Source: Siphonodentalium dalli (lineage: Eukaryota > Mollusca > Scaphopoda > Gadilida > Siphonodentaliidae). Taken from it: DNA of 64,000 nucleotides. The notes beneath the pieces were generated by a model. The model was given only the letters and a program-made list of their open reading frames with translations. It searched no databases and had not been told where the DNA came from. Numbering within the stretch: the first letter of the stretch is position 1; every line of letters begins with the position of its first letter. The stretch lies in the NCBI GenBank assembly GCA_032622095.1, contig CP136065.1, positions 157,115,577 to 157,179,576 of the forward strand, written 5' to 3'. Positions 45,275 through 57,301 of this stretch are shown here, piece by piece. The position numbers were made by a program, and so were the translations under genes.

Positions 45275-47784
45275 CAGTTAAACTTCCTTAAGTCAAATCT
45301 CAAGGGACCGTTGGATTACTTTGAGTTATCCATGTGTTCGACTTAACCATTTCGACCATTTGTTGACCCCAAATTCCAACTACATGTAGTCGAATTAATT
45401 TCAACCCGAAAATAATTGTTTTCGACCTTGTGCACGCTATATACTCGTGCTAGATCAATTGTCAGCGAATATTCTAATCTCACACAACAGACAGGATGAT
45501 ATTTGTTCTGATTATTTATTATACCCCCTTTAAAAAAAAAAAAGGGGGTATACTGTTTTTCACCTGTCCGGACGTCTGTCCGGACGTCCATTCGTACGTC
45601 CGTCCGATGTCTGTTCATGTCATAACTTGAACAGTAGTGCTCGGATCTCAATGAAATTAGGTATGGATGTTCACTACTATGAGGACATTAAATAGAGGTT
45701 TCCATCGTTTTGTTCGGATTTTCCATTCTAGAGTTATTCATCTTTGTTTATCTGGAAATAGTGGCTTTTTGGTCTGTCTGGTGTCTGTTCATGTCATAAC
45801 TTCAACAGTTGGGCTGGGATCTCAACCAAATTTGGTGTGGATGTTCACAACTATGAGGACATTAAATAGAGGGTCCATCGTTTTGTTCGGAATTTCCATT
45901 CTAGAGTTATTCATATTTGTTTATCTTGAAATGTTGTATTTTTGGTCCGTCTGGTTTCTGTTCATGTCATAACTTGAACAGTAGTGCTCGTATCACAATG
46001 AAATTTGATACGGATGTTGACTACTATGAGAGCATTCAATAGAGGGTTCCACCGTTTTGTTTTGATTTTCCATTCTAGAGTTATTCATCTTTGTTTATCT
46101 GGAAATGTTGGCTTTTTGGTCTGTCTGGTGTCTGTTCATGTCGTAATTTCAACAATTGTGCTGGGATCTCAATGGAATTTGTATGGATGTTCACTGCTAT
46201 GAGGACATCAAAAAGAGGGTTCCATCGTTTTGTTTGGATATTCCATTCTAGAGTTATACATCTTTGTTCATCTGGAAATGTTGACTTTTTGGTCTGTCTG
46301 GTGTCTGTTCATGTTGTAACTTCAACAATTGTGCTGGGATCTCAATGGAATTTGGTATGGACGTTCACTGCTATGAGGATATTCAATAGAGGGTTCCATT
46401 GTTTTGCACCGCTCTTCCTTTCTAGAGTTATTCATCTTTGTTCATCTGCAAATGTTGGCTTTTTAGTCCGTCTGGTGTCTGTTCATGTTGTAACTTCAAC
46501 AATTGTGCTGGGATCTCAATGGAATTTGGTATGGATATTCACTGCTATGAGGACATTCAATATGGGGTTCCATTGTTCTGTTCCGCTTTTCCATTCTAGA
46601 GTTATTCATCTTTGTTTATCAGGAAATGTTGGTTGTTTGGTCCATCCGATGTCTGTTCAGCTCATAACTTGAACAGTAATGCTCGGAACTCAATGAAATT
46701 TTGTATGGATGTTCACCACTATGAGGACATTTAATGGCACATTTAAAAGTTTGTTTGGTTTTTTGTTCTATAGTTATCTTTGTTTATATGAAAATGCTGA
46801 TTTCTGGGGCCATATGTCTGAATATAGCCATCATAAGTTATAGATGTGCCCACACTAGGCGGTATGCCACGAGGGGGTATGCGCCGGACGACAGTCCATC
46901 TCTTGTTGAATAATGTAATGCAGAATATGACAGCAAAAAATCAACAAATTCGCGGTAGAGATAATAAAAGTACATTTCATTTGACCCGGAAGTGGTTACA
47001 ATGAATAGTATTTACAAAAATTAGTATTCAGGACTGGAAATGACTGGTGATCAAGGACTGTGGTTTCTGGCTTTCTGCATATATATTCATTCGTTGAATC
47101 TTTCTTCAGTTTATCGCTGATTTCTAGCATTTTCATTAGGTAGTCGGCCGAGTTTGCTTGTGTCATCATAATTATATCGCATTACAATGTCACAGCCATG
47201 CATTGCATCATCTTGCGTTCCTTTTCCACCAATCGCTGCAAAAAGCCGATCTTCGATGTTTTTACATCCATTTTTTTCTTTCCGTCATCAGGTGTTTGGC
47301 GCATTTCTTCGTTTGGAACATCGTTTTCGTTTTGGGAAGACATGACTGAATGAAATTATTCTCTGTATCAAGCGGTTTGAATATGATTTTTCATTTCGTT
47401 TGTCAACACTACTAATCCTCACACTGTGGAAATTGACCAACGCACCTCGTAAATATGTTAAATAAACAATGCATTAGGACAAACAAAGACTCTGAAACTT
47501 CACAGCTTTTTATGCAATTGAATGGAAGCAAACTGAGTTATAACCACATGGCGATGCGTTGCTGACAGCACTTCGACTTAACGGTTGTAATTAGTGTTAT
47601 AAGCTGCCTGGTGGGACCAAATTTCCTTTCGCCTTAAGCGGGAATTTTGACTTATCCACCTTCGACTTAACCATGATTTTTCAATTGGCTTTGCACACAA
47701 GCTCAGCCGGGACCAGGCAATGGCTTCGACTTAAGTGGGGTATTCGAGTTTAATACCGACGTTCGACTTAACGAAGTTTGACTG
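45275..47784. mobile_element. pogo/Tigger-like element, ~2.5 kb, carrying a satellite element
   Basis: TA + CAGTTAAACTTCCTTAAGTC at the left; the right end in reverse complement is CAGTCAAACTTCGTTAAGTC, followed by TA. Sub-terminal TTCGACTTAA words recur at both ends. CAGT(C/T)AAACTTCGTTAAGTC-type ends with TA duplication are typical of Tigger/pogo elements. The satellite element 45520-46905 is inserted inside. The remaining interior has no recognisable transposase; a 51-codon minus ORF (47192-47344, MSSQNENDVPNEEMRQTPDD) is unassigned. Confidence 0.7.
45520..46905 (+). mobile_element. Helentron/HINE-like satellite-cored element B (173-bp monomers)
   Basis: It opens with hairpin TATACCCCCTTT/AAAGGGGGTATA (45520-45552), then GTCCGGACGTC and CGTCCGTCCG words. 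About seven monomers follow; CTGTTCATGT-type starts lie at 45611, 45785, 45958, 46132, 46305, 46479 and 46652, a period of 173-174. The core phrase is AATTTGGTATGGATGTTCAC. After the array come GCCACGAGGGGGTATGCG and a small hairpin GGACGACAGTCC (46886-46897), then CATCTCTTG and TT. The layout equals elements A and C. Plus-strand ORFs are array artefacts. Confidence 0.7.
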
Positions 47785-48464
47785 TATATAGAAAGTCACT
47801 ATTAAAGTGATCACCGACTGATAACAGATGTGACATATGGATCATTTATGATAACAGTCATTGATAAAGTAATATTTTAGATATTTGGGGTAGTCAATAC
47901 TAATTTCAATGCGTAATCTGTAAGATGACATGTTACACCGGTACCAACTATTAATCGTCCCCACTTTCTCCATCCCCTTTTACCTGCCTAGGCATTTTAT
48001 GCTCCAGGATGTTACTATTCCTTCTATCTGCAGGTGTCAATAAACACCTGGATTACATTCTCACCTGGTGGGATTTAATGTAAACACTATCTACCTGCCA
48101 GTCATTGTATTTGTTATGTATGTATGTTGTTATCTCTATGCTGAAGGCCGCCTATCCTGATGTTATGTCATTGTAACTGAGTGCATTCACAATGCTGAAA
48201 ATGTGTTTACAACCTGATGAAAGAGAAACATAGAACCATTTATCATAGCTGTGCAGACATCCACCCTTTGGCTATAAAGTTCATTCCATAGTATAATTGT
48301 CTAAATCCATTCATGTACAGTACATAAATATGTGTTTATGAGTAATGATAGAGAAATGAAGGTGGGGGCGGATGGAAACTCCAGACCAGCGGAGGCAGTA
48401 GGTCTATGATCAAACTCCATGCAGCACCCTCTACATTATAACTGTGATAGATCAAAGGATGGTA
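47785..48464 (+). other. Intron sequence, nothing recognised
   Basis: AT-rich. A short CAATAAACACCTGGATTACA / CTCACCTGGTGGGATTTAATG patch shows no element ends. No exon found. Confidence 0.45.
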
Positions 48465-48667
48465 CAGTAATGCCCTAAATAATCGACTCCTTTTAACCAC
48501 AGAAGAATTAAGGGATTTAGTCGGAAATGTGGCTTTTTGCCATTCATCGGAACGCCTTCACTGAGAGCTTTTCGATAAATGGCAACAAGCCATATTTCCA
48601 ACTAAATCCTGAAAAATTACCCATAATTCTGCTGTGGTTAAGGAGTCGATTAATTAGGGCATTACTG
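48465..48667. mobile_element. Palindromic TA-flanked MITE, 203 bp
   Basis: CAGTAATGCCCTAAATAATC ... GGGCATTACTG with TA on both sides. The long arms include GGATTTAGTCGGAAATGTGG and AACAAGCCATATTTCCAACT, turning at TCACTGAGAG. Confidence 0.87.
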
Positions 48668-50350
48668 TACTTTGTATTATCTTATTTTGACCACCAAAAG
48701 TTTGCAACAATGGTCATTCTTTCAGTATTGATAAGAAAAATATGAACTGAGCCAGACATAGACAATTTTAATCCTAAAACATTAGAACTACATGTAAGAA
48801 CATGTGAGAACTCCTTACCACATGCCCTTGTGTGAGTGGTATCTCAGAGGACCGATGATTTTTATAATTTTCCAACACCGTCATACGTTTACATATACAC
48901 TCAGAATAGCTTTCCCTAGAGTTGAGCCCAGAATATGAATGTTTAATAGTAAGAAAATGTTAAATTATCCGAATAGTCCCAACCAAAATTTCAGTCTGAA
49001 TTTGCAACTGTTTTTTTTTCAGGCATCAAATACATGTACCGTATCTAAATGTTGACAATTTTGTTTTAATCTCTTGGCATGTGTACATGTACATCCGTAT
49101 TTAGTACTCATGTAAAATGTCACTTTATGTGCTGTACATGTACCTACATACACAGCACGGACCTACTTCAGCACACAATCAGTCTGCCATTATAACTGGA
49201 ACTCAGAGATTAATGTATCAGAACCATCAAAGTTTGATACAGTGTATGAAGCACGATTGTTAATGATAAGAGCCTTTCAACTGACTCAGTTTTAAGGTTT
49301 TCATGATATTCTGTTATATTTTTACACTGGAAGATGGCCATAATGTAAATGGCCCAGCACACAATGTTGTGGTGTCATTCAGCAGTGAAGAGGTTAAGCA
49401 TCAATGAGACCATTGATATACATGTACATAGCAGACCTTTCTATATCAAATGAAACCCCTATTATATCATTGAAAAAGCCATTACATATTTCCTTATCTC
49501 TTACTAGTTATGAATAGGTGCGTGCTTCCCAGGATCATGCCAACAAAATTTAAATTGATTCAGGTAGATTAATACTATTTTGAAAAGCCACGCATGACAC
49601 CAACACCAGACAATCCAAAATGATTGCTTTGTTCTTTAAAGTTAAATTCTTGTCCAACTTTGTTGGACTAATAAGTTGGACTAATGAATATAGACACAGA
49701 AAGAGAGGCAAATTGGTGGAATATATTTTCCGTCGCCAGCCAGAGCAAGCAAAACTGTTCTATACGGTTGGAAAGCATCTCGGCCAACGCTGTAAATATA
49801 TACATTTGGCATCTTCTTTTAAGGATTTTGATTTGTTAAAAAGGTATAAAGCTCTAGTTTTTTCATATGAAATACAAGATCTTCAACTCGTTATGTTGGG
49901 ATATAAGATTTTATGAAACTCATTTGATTCATAACCTAGTCTACGACCCGTTATGAATCAAATTTATCAAACTTGTTTCATAAAATTTTATATCCCAACA
50001 TAACTCATTGGAGATCCTCTATATCTACCCACACTACTACATGCTTTCCAATTCCAATTAGAAGTATAATATCGTCATCATAGTTCAACATAGTACATGT
50101 AGCAATTCCAATTGTCATGCTTACAAGTATAGTAATTATCTACATGTATTATTCATTCCTCTCCCCTATTAAAATTACACCCTGTCCCTACTGTCACTTT
50201 TCCGTTATTAATTTACATGTATGTTGATATTGCACAGATTTCTCTTCACATGAACATCATTAACTTGACACACTTTCATATCTCACTGGCACTCAATGTT
50301 CCCCCCCTGTAGTGCTTCCATCGACCTCTCAACATTATATTTTGCATGTA
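48668..50350 (+). other. Intron sequence with one dispersed repeat
   Basis: An inverted pair at 49880-50000 (GTTATGTTGGGATATAAGAT / TTTTATATCCCAACATAACT) is shared with 12070-12150 and marks a dispersed repeat. The 98-codon ORF 49620-49916 ends in that repeat; its body (YIFRRQPEQAKLFYTVGKH) is unrecognised and probably not a gene. Confidence 0.5.
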
Positions 50351-50596
50351 ATTCTTTAATATCATAAATAATCGACCCTTAACCACAGCAGAATTATGGG
50401 AAATTGTTCAGGATTTAGTCGGAAATATGGCATGTTGCCATTCATTGGAAAGCTCTCATCGAGAGCTTTCCGATTAATGGCAACAAGCCATATTTCCGAC
50501 AATAATCCTGAAAAATTTCCCATATCCCATAATTCTTCTGTGGTTAAAGGGTCATATACTTCGGCATTACTGTTATTCTTTAATATCATAAATAAT
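50351..50596. mobile_element. Palindromic MITE flanked by a 22-bp direct repeat
   Basis: Arms AACCACAGCAGAATTATGGG ... CCATAATTCTTCTGTGGTTA surround the GAAAGCTCTCATCGAGAGC turn. The left terminus CAGTAATGCCC is missing; the right ends CGGCATTACTG. A 22-base repeat (ATTCTTTAATATCATAAATA + AT) lies at 50351-50372 and 50575-50596, much longer than the TA seen elsewhere. Confidence 0.75.
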
Positions 50597-50850
50597 TAAA
50601 AATATTTTTCTTTCCCCAGCATTTTGTGGTAAGTCTTCTCATTACTATTTCCGCAAACAAAATGTAAATTAACCGCATTCTAATGCCTCGCCTATTGTTT
50701 TGTTTGGGTGCAGATTCCTGTTTATTAATAAACTGTAATTTTAACCATCATCAGACATCAGATTTTTGCCTTGGTTTTGTTCATGAGCACTTACCTGCAA
50801 ATTTCGGATTATTAATACATTAATGCCAGAATTGACTAGATTAGACCTTA

Positions 50851-51215
50851 GGCCAAAAATAAAAATAAATGGTGTAGTTCGGGTTACATGCCAGAAAAAT
50901 AGATCTGTTTTGTCGACTTTTAATTTTTAAAAATTTATTTATTTTGTGTGTGCAGTTTGTAGCAGATTGAAAAGTCCCTCTGCAAAATTGCAGTTCACTG
51001 TGACAGTAGTAGCATTACTGTGCACCTGTTCAACACTTTCTATTGCTTTGGTTCAGAAAGGAAAAAACCCCATCAATTTAGATGACATTTGACTGTATTT
51101 AAATAAGCTCTGTACAATCAGCTAATTTTGGGGAGTTACACTAAAATTGTTAGGGTCGCATGGTTAAAATAGGGTAGGTCGGGGAAACTTGAACTTTCAT
51201 ACTCTTTGTTGGAAT
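50851..51215. mobile_element. Harbinger-like element, diverged copy
   Basis: TTA at 50848-50850 precedes GGCCAAAAATAAAAATAAAT and GTTCGGGTTACATGCC. The other end has TTAGGGTCGCATGGTTAAAA and TAGGGTAGGTCGGGGAAAC, as in the 19386 and 35292 copies, but the right terminus is eroded and no TSD can be assigned. Confidence 0.5.
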
Positions 51216-51445
51216 TGACATGTAGAAATGTGCCTTTACATAATATATATGTGTACTTGGGTCATTCTAACAATTTTATTGGTGAGGTTGTCTTATTGGC
51301 TCCAGCACTATATTAAAGTTGCTTTGCCAACTGGATCATGCCTAAAATATGTTTATAATGTCAGAGTCATATATTTCTGTCCCAAATGTTTATCAAAATC
51401 GAGTGACTATTTTCTGTTAAACTGTGTCTCAAACACACCTCTTAA

Positions 51446-51896
51446 AGATGCATTATCCGTATTAACTCTCCTAAATTACTATTTCTTTGGCTTCGGGGGT
51501 AAAAAATATTTGATTCAAGTCGAGGAACCCATCAAAGCTCAGAGTGATCAGATATCGATTTTTGAAGTTTGTTATTTCTTGAGATGTTCAATTATTTGTG
51601 GCCCAGAAATACACTGTCAAATGGATGGTCTCGGTCAAAATTGCGGATTAAGATGGATAACTCTAAAATCAAGTGGTAATATGACAAAATTTCGTGATAT
51701 TCAAGTGATAATATGGCCATATTTCTTTGAACAAACTGTTGATAAATAACATGTTTTGGGAAATTTGATGCCATAGTAGAAAGTGGTTGCATTATTTTGT
51801 TGCAATTAATCGATTCTGATAACTAAAGCGTATTTTGAAGAAATGTTGTTGTTGTATCTTGATGATATGGGGACCCTCTGATCGGATTGAGTACCT
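51446..51896. mobile_element. TTAA-type MITE 'TACTCAATC' family, copy 3 (451 bp)
   Basis: TTAA at 51442-51445 and 51897-51900. The right end is TCTGATCGGATTGAGTACCT; the left end is AGATGCATTATCCGTATTAA as in copy 1. Copy 2 instead has the matching TIR at its left, so copies 1 and 3 carry an altered left end. The 173-codon ORF here is a by-product. Confidence 0.82.
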
Positions 51897-52013
51897 TTAA
51901 ACGCAATGGTAACTTTCTATACATTTATTGGCGGATCTGGTCTGTCATTGCACTGAAGAATTTTAAATTATCCTTGTTAGTGCTCCTATTTGCATTTTCC
52001 CATAGGTTTTTAA

Positions 52014-52200
52014 CCCTTTCAGTGCCAAGTCCGGTATTTGTATCAAACCATATTTCCTTGATTATTTTTCAAATTTATTGATTATAATAATAATCTTAGA
52101 GCTCTTTCCATCAATGTATCACATTATTATAATCAATAAATTTGAAAAATGATCAAGGAAATATGGGTTGATACAAAAATCGGACTTGGCACTGAAAGGG
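52014..52200. mobile_element. TTAA-type palindromic MITE, 187 bp
   Basis: TTAA (52010-52013) + CCCTTTCAGTGCCAAGTCCG; right end CGGACTTGGCACTGAAAGGG + TTGA. The arms pair for about 80 bases (CATATTTCCTTGATTATTTT, AATTTATTGATTATAATAA). The end and near-TTAA duplication are of piggyBac type. Confidence 0.8.
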
Positions 52201-52392
52201 TTGACTCAACCAGGCCTGCATGAGCTCAACGGAATGGATTTGCCAACGTCTTTTGTTTAAAGTTTTTGTGGAAATTTCCCGATTTGCCATTTGTCCACCA
52301 TCTTTAGAGCAACGGGTACCAGAAAATGTTGACTAGAATTATTAGTACCCCCTTTACATTCAGTATAATTATCTGTTTTATTTTTCGCCTGT

Positions 52393-52794
52393 GCCTGAAA
52401 TATGGTGCCGTACATTTGCAGAATGAGGTCCCCAGAGGGTGAATTTATTGGCACTACTCTGCACAGCTGGTTAGCAACACTAAATTTACCTTCCGGGCAC
52501 CTCATTCTGCTTAGGCCGCATCTTCTCTGGAAAGTATCTTTATTATCAAATTAACAAGTTTTTTTGTTTCTTTAGAATTAGAATTTTTAGTTTAGTTTCT
52601 CTATATTCCCAAATTGGCAGACGTCACAATGCGTACGTACTCAAGGTGCCTGGCAATGGGTGCACATCACAATCTTGACCATCATGGAACTTAAATTTGA
52701 GTCTAGGTCCCCTATGCAGAATGAGGTCCCCTGACGTCACTAAATTCACCCTCTGGCGACCTCATTCTGTAAATGTCAAGCACCATATTTTCCA
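52393..52794. mobile_element. hAT-like twin-palindrome MITE, ~400 bp
   Basis: The ends contain TGAAATATGGTGCC...ATTTGCAG and CTGTAAATG...GCACCATATTTTCCA. The two inner hairpins of GAATGAGGTCCCCAGAGGG / AATTCACCCTCTGG type and the linker with TTTCTCTATATTCCCAAATT match 37914-38376. The outer ends differ, so it is a subfamily. Confidence 0.65.
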
Positions 52795-53518
52795 GTCAGC
52801 ATGAGTTGACAATTATTTAGATGGCATCATGGAAAGTTTTGCATGCACAGTTGAGACCCTATAAAACATTTTCCAGTCCCAGGTGTGTCCATGGGGTTGT
52901 TGATTGTATTATTGTATTGTTAAGACACAACTTATTTTACCTTTGAGGTCTTTGTTCAACTGTCTATTGAATGTTGATGACCATGGGTTTTAGCTGTGGG
53001 TCCCTTCATGACATGTTGGTGCATCCATAATGCATTTGGGGAATATTCTAACAGAGTTATCTAGACAACATGATGCAGTGAAAAGTAAAAAAAATGGATG
53101 TATCCGATGTTTCCCAGATCCGTGAGAAATATAGATTCGCTGTTGAAATGGAGAATGTCTGGATGTACTCTTTAACAAGGAAATGCACTTGTTCATTTGA
53201 AGAAAATTGCTAGGTTGTTGAAAAAAATAGGCCAATAAAAAAATATTTAACTGCAATTTTTGGAGACACACCTCATAGCATATAGCATAACCATTGAAAT
53301 ATAATTATTGTGTCAATTGGTTCTTCAATTTTGTGAGAATTGCAATTTAGCCATATATATTCACAGTTGACTAATCCATATGGCTATACATGTACTAAAA
53401 TGCACCACAACACCTACTAGTACATGTACCTTCATACCAACAATTAACATGCACCAACACATAATGCTAAAGGTGTGCTGTTGCTGATTAAATATAGGTG
53501 TGGGTACTGCTTATAGTA
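52795..53518 (+). other. Intron sequence, nothing recognised
   Basis: AT-rich. No exon, element terminus or notable repeat seen. Confidence 0.45.
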
Positions 53519-53732
53519 GAGTAATGCCCTAAGTAATCAAATCCTTAACCACAGCATAATTATGGGTAACATTTCAGGATTTAGTCGGAAATATGGCTTG
53601 TTTCCATTCATCGGAAAGCTCTCAGTGAGAGCTTTCCAATGAATGGCAACAAGCCATATTTCCGACTAAATCCCTGAAAAGTTACCAATAGTTCTGCGGT
53701 GGTTAAGGAGTTGATTATGTAGGGCATTACTG
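53519..53732. mobile_element. Palindromic TA-flanked MITE, 214 bp
   Basis: TA + GAGTAATGCCCTAAGTAATC ... GGGCATTACTG + TA. Full arms through GGAAATATGGCTTGTTTCC and a TCTCAGTGAGAG turn. Confidence 0.85.
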
Positions 53733-54329
53733 TATGTCCTATATGTTCATGTAGTGATAATTCATGTAGTTTGTTTTAATACAAGAACTCTACTACCAGT
53801 ATGTATCCCTAACAGTAACAGACTACTAAATCATTCACACTAGTAGAAATGACAGTAGTCCTAGTCTACTCGCCTTGTATATTAATCAAGCCTAGATCAT
53901 GCCATCTATCTCTACTCTGGCTAACGTCCATAGAGATCATATTCCACCAGTACAAAACCTGGGAACTTTTTGAAGTTTTGTCAGGGAACCTTATAAAATT
54001 GAAAAAAATAATACAGGGAATATATTTCTTTGTTATCTGTTTCTTAATAATGTACTTTACTGTTGGTTAATAATGTTCCAACTCGAAATTTCACGATTTA
54101 AGTGACTTTGTGAGCGATTTTGCTTTGCGATTCTTACAATTATGGAATTTTTCCTGGGTAATTAATTGAATGTTTATTGTGATATCAGCTCTCAAAAGTC
54201 ACAGAAAAGCATGGATTTTCGAGTTGGGATCATCACACTATGAAGTACACTATTAAGGGACAGATAATCATTAAGATATATATTCCCCATGTTATTTTTC
54301 AATCTGATCCTAGTTCTCCCATAGTGAGG
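53733..54329 (+). other. Intron sequence, nothing recognised
   Basis: AT-rich. The ORF at 53849-54070 is hydrophobic but has no recognised motif. Confidence 0.45.
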
Positions 54330-54449
54330 CCTCAGTAAAATGGGATTCCCAGAGGGTGAATTTGGTGATGCTAGACCTGCAGTGCAGGATAGTATCACTA
54401 AATTCACCCTCTGGGACCTCATTCTGCAAATGACACACTATTTTATGAC
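54330..54449. mobile_element. Single-hairpin remnant of the hAT-like twin-palindrome family
   Basis: GGGATTCCCAGAGGGTGAAT ... ATTCACCCTCTGGGACCTC-ATTCTGCAAATGACA. Only one of the two hairpins and one end are kept. Confidence 0.65.
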
Positions 54450-54546
54450 TTATGTATAATGCTGCGATATTGATGTGTTTTTTCTGATTGAGCTCTTATA
54501 TTTTTACATATATAGATCAAACTGAAAAGTTTTGTTATTTTCTTAA

Positions 54547-54829
54547 CCTTTTCGTTGTGGGAGCTGCATTGGTGCAGCATTAAAGACCATGTGCCAGTAC
54601 ATTCTCTTATATAAGTATCGGTATATGCGAGTCTCCGTTTAATAGGGAACCTCGCATATATAAGAGAATGTACTGGCTTACAATTTCATGTTAAATATTG
54701 TTAGGTCAATGTATTCTCTTATACCGGTATACATGTATGCGAGGCTCCTTATGGGAGACTTGCATATATAAGACAATGCATTGGCACAGGGTTTTCTAAA
54801 AAATTCAGGAATCTCCAGTCTTAAAAGGG
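54547..54829. mobile_element. TTAA-type twin-palindrome MITE, 283 bp
   Basis: TTAA at 54543-54546 and 54830-54833. Left end CCTTTTCGTTGTGGGAGCTG; right end in reverse complement CCCTTTTAAGACTGGAGATT. Two successive hairpins pair ACATTCTCTTATATAAG and ATGTATTCTCTTATACC words with their reverse complements. It serves as an intact reference for the interrupted copy at 35150-36238. Confidence 0.85.
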
Positions 54830-54833
54830 TTAA

Positions 54834-55928
54834 ATTGTAATTGTTCACTTTTTGTTTTACAAAACAAAGCAATCAAGACTAAAATGTATGGCATTCTCGC
54901 ATATTTTGATTCACATATGCTATTGAATAATGCTATTTTGACAACTGTGCAGTTTATTACAAGTCTACTGTATTCCAATCCAGATGGCTCTTTCAATAGG
55001 TAGTTTTGTAGCAACTCCAAGTACTTTAAAAGTTTCTTTATCTCAACATGTTGAATTTTGCTCAACTCTATGGTAATTAAAAACAATAACAATACTTCAA
55101 TCTCAGAACAGCACTGGTTGTTCTAACAACATTAGAGCTACTAGTATATTGAATGCTCACCAACATCACAGCATTATAGCAGAACTAGTTGATTAGGTGT
55201 GGTAACCTTTAACACTGTACCTTAGCTTCTTGATGAGATACTTGTATTTGCCTCGGATATATCATGTTTGAAAAAATAGATAATGTGGATATTTTTGGAG
55301 GACTTGTAATTTTCGAGTGGTGAATTCTGTTTCTTTCCTGAGAGACAATTTATGAACAAACCAGCTACAGGTATTGCTGACAGACAATTTATGAACAAAC
55401 CAACTATTGATTTTAATGCTTTGATAAATCAAAATCATAACCGTACTTCAATTTGGAAATATTGGATGAATTATAAAATTTAGTAATAAAGTAGAAGTTA
55501 TACTGTTAGATCCTACCACTGTAAAATTATTTAAGAAATAACTCTTTTGTTTCAATTAATGTATATATAACCAAAAATAAAATTTTTATAACATGCGTAA
55601 TAGTAATTTTGTCTTCAAACTTTTCAGTTATAGCTCATAAACAATAAAAACAAGAGTAATTTATTGTCCATAGCGATAATGCCTCAACACATAATGTTAT
55701 GGGTCATTCAGCAGTGATGATTTTGAAAAATGTGCTTTACAGAGGACACTGGATTCAGTCTGGCATGTGTTCATTTCATACCAGTAGCTGTGATAATTTC
55801 ATCAAATAATTTGCTGTTGGCTATGTTCACTAATCTTCCTATTTTGTAAAATACAGGTATGAAATTTGCATATTTCATTATATTTGATTTCTGGAAGTAT
55901 GTTAACTATTTCCCAACCCCTGAAGCTA
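54834..55928 (+). other. Intron sequence, nothing recognised
   Basis: AT-rich. ACAATTTATGAACAAACCA repeats at 55347 and 55385. No exon found. Confidence 0.45.
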
Positions 55929-56141
55929 CAGTAATGTCCTAAATAATCGACCCCTAAACCACAGCAGAATTATGGAGATTTTTCAGGATTTAGTCGGAAA
56001 TATGGCTTGCTGCCATTCATCGGAAAGCTCTAGATGAGAGCTTTCCGATGAATGGCAACAAGCCATATTTCCGACTAAATCCTGATAAGTTACCCATAAT
56101 TCTGCTTTGGTTAAGGAGTCGATTATTCAGGGCATTACCTG
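55929..56141. mobile_element. Palindromic TA-flanked MITE, 213 bp
   Basis: CAGTAATGTCCTAAATAATC ... GGGCATTACCTG with TA flanks. Both arms are complete, turning at CTCTAGATGAGAG. One extra C lies in the right terminus. Confidence 0.86.
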
Positions 56142-56270
56142 TACTAATTTTTTCCAACCAATGAAGCTACCCGAAGCAAAGATGGGAACTGAAAAATATT
56201 GATCTTCTATAAAAAATAAAGCTTAATCAAAACCTCAAAATGATGATGGAATCAATTAGGTGACTAGGTA

Positions 56271-56412
56271 CAGTAATGCCCGAAGTATATGACCCTTTAA
56301 CCACAGGTGAATCATGGAAAAAAATCAGGATTTAGTCGGAAATATGGCTTGTTGCCATTCATCGGAAAGCTCTCACGAGAGATTAGAGGTCTATTATTTA
56401 GGACATTACTGT
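56271..56412. mobile_element. Palindromic TA-flanked MITE, 142 bp, internally deleted
   Basis: CAGTAATGCCCGAAGTATAT ... TATTTAGGACATTACTG with TA flanks. The left arm is full; most of the right arm is deleted after TCTCACGAGAG. Confidence 0.78.
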
Positions 56413-56814
56413 ACATGTAGCTAACCATGACTTGTGTTTGAAGTTTAAAATAGAAGTTCTTAATTGAAACCTGTCTATTATGTACCTTATAATTTAATGG
56501 TCAATTGAGATGAGTGCTATTAAAACTGCATGAACGAAAATGTACATACATTACACTTACCGATATCTGCAAAATGGAAGTGAGAATAAACATGTGTATC
56601 ATTGTCACAATTTTTCCCAAACTGGTTGACTATCAATTGGTGAACCTGGGTAACTTTCTCAAACATTTGATATCCTGGGTAACTTTATCAGGGAACAAGC
56701 ATCGAGAATCTTTAGATTGACCAATGATGCGTAACTTGGTCTATTGAATACACAATTACATGTAGTTCCAGAGAATTTCATTTGAGGGCCAAATAACCAT
56801 TACAAATTACTTAA
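56413..56814 (+). other. Intron sequence, nothing recognised
   Basis: AT-rich. The 68-codon ORF at 56514-56720 has no recognised motif. GGTGAACCTGGGTAACTTTC and ATCCTGGGTAACTTTATC form a short duplication. Confidence 0.45.
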
Positions 56815-57093
56815 CCCTTTCATGACTGGAGCTTCCTGAAATTTTGTGAAAACCCTGTTCCAATGCATTCTCTTATATGTATATATGCAAATCTCCCATA
56901 GGGAGTCTCACATATATTAGAGAACGCATTGGCCTAACAATATGTAAATTGACCTTAATTGTAAGCCAATGCATTCTCTTATATATGTGAGGCTCCTGGC
57001 TCCATATCTCGCATACTAGTATATATAGGTAAGAGAAATGCACTGATACAGGATCTTTAATTCTGTACCTGCGCAACTCCCTTCATGAAAGGG
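56815..57093. mobile_element. TTAA-type twin-palindrome MITE, 279 bp
   Basis: TTAA at 56811-56814 and 57094-57097. Ends CCCTTTCATGACTGGAGC and, in reverse complement, CCCTTTCATGAAGGGAGT. Two hairpins of ATGCATTCTCTTATA type are joined by AATATGTAAATTGACCTTAA. Best intact copy of this family here. Confidence 0.88.
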
Positions 57094-57301
57094 TTAAAGT
57101 GATGTGGAATACTCCTCTGCATTCATTGAGTGGTATAATTGGAAAATAATATTGCTCAAACTTGTTATTCTCATAAAATTTGTAGTAAAATTTGCAGCGC
57201 ACAACACCGTTCTTATTATATGGATTATATGCAGTGACTCTTGTTGGCAGAATTATTGCCGATTGTTTATCGGCAAATAATTTCTCCTGAAGTAAGAACT
57301 A

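Noticed and set aside
45667-46672. Long plus-strand ORFs (101 and 193 codons) with internal repeats
   Set aside because: They follow the 173-174-base satellite period; the frame stays open only because the monomer lacks stops in that frame.
49620-49916. 98-codon ORF as a gene
   Set aside because: Its end lies in a dispersed inverted repeat shared with 12.1 kb and the rest is unrecognised.
51228-51749. 173-codon plus-strand ORF
   Set aside because: Its second half is the TTAA-type MITE 51446-51896, so it is a chance fusion.
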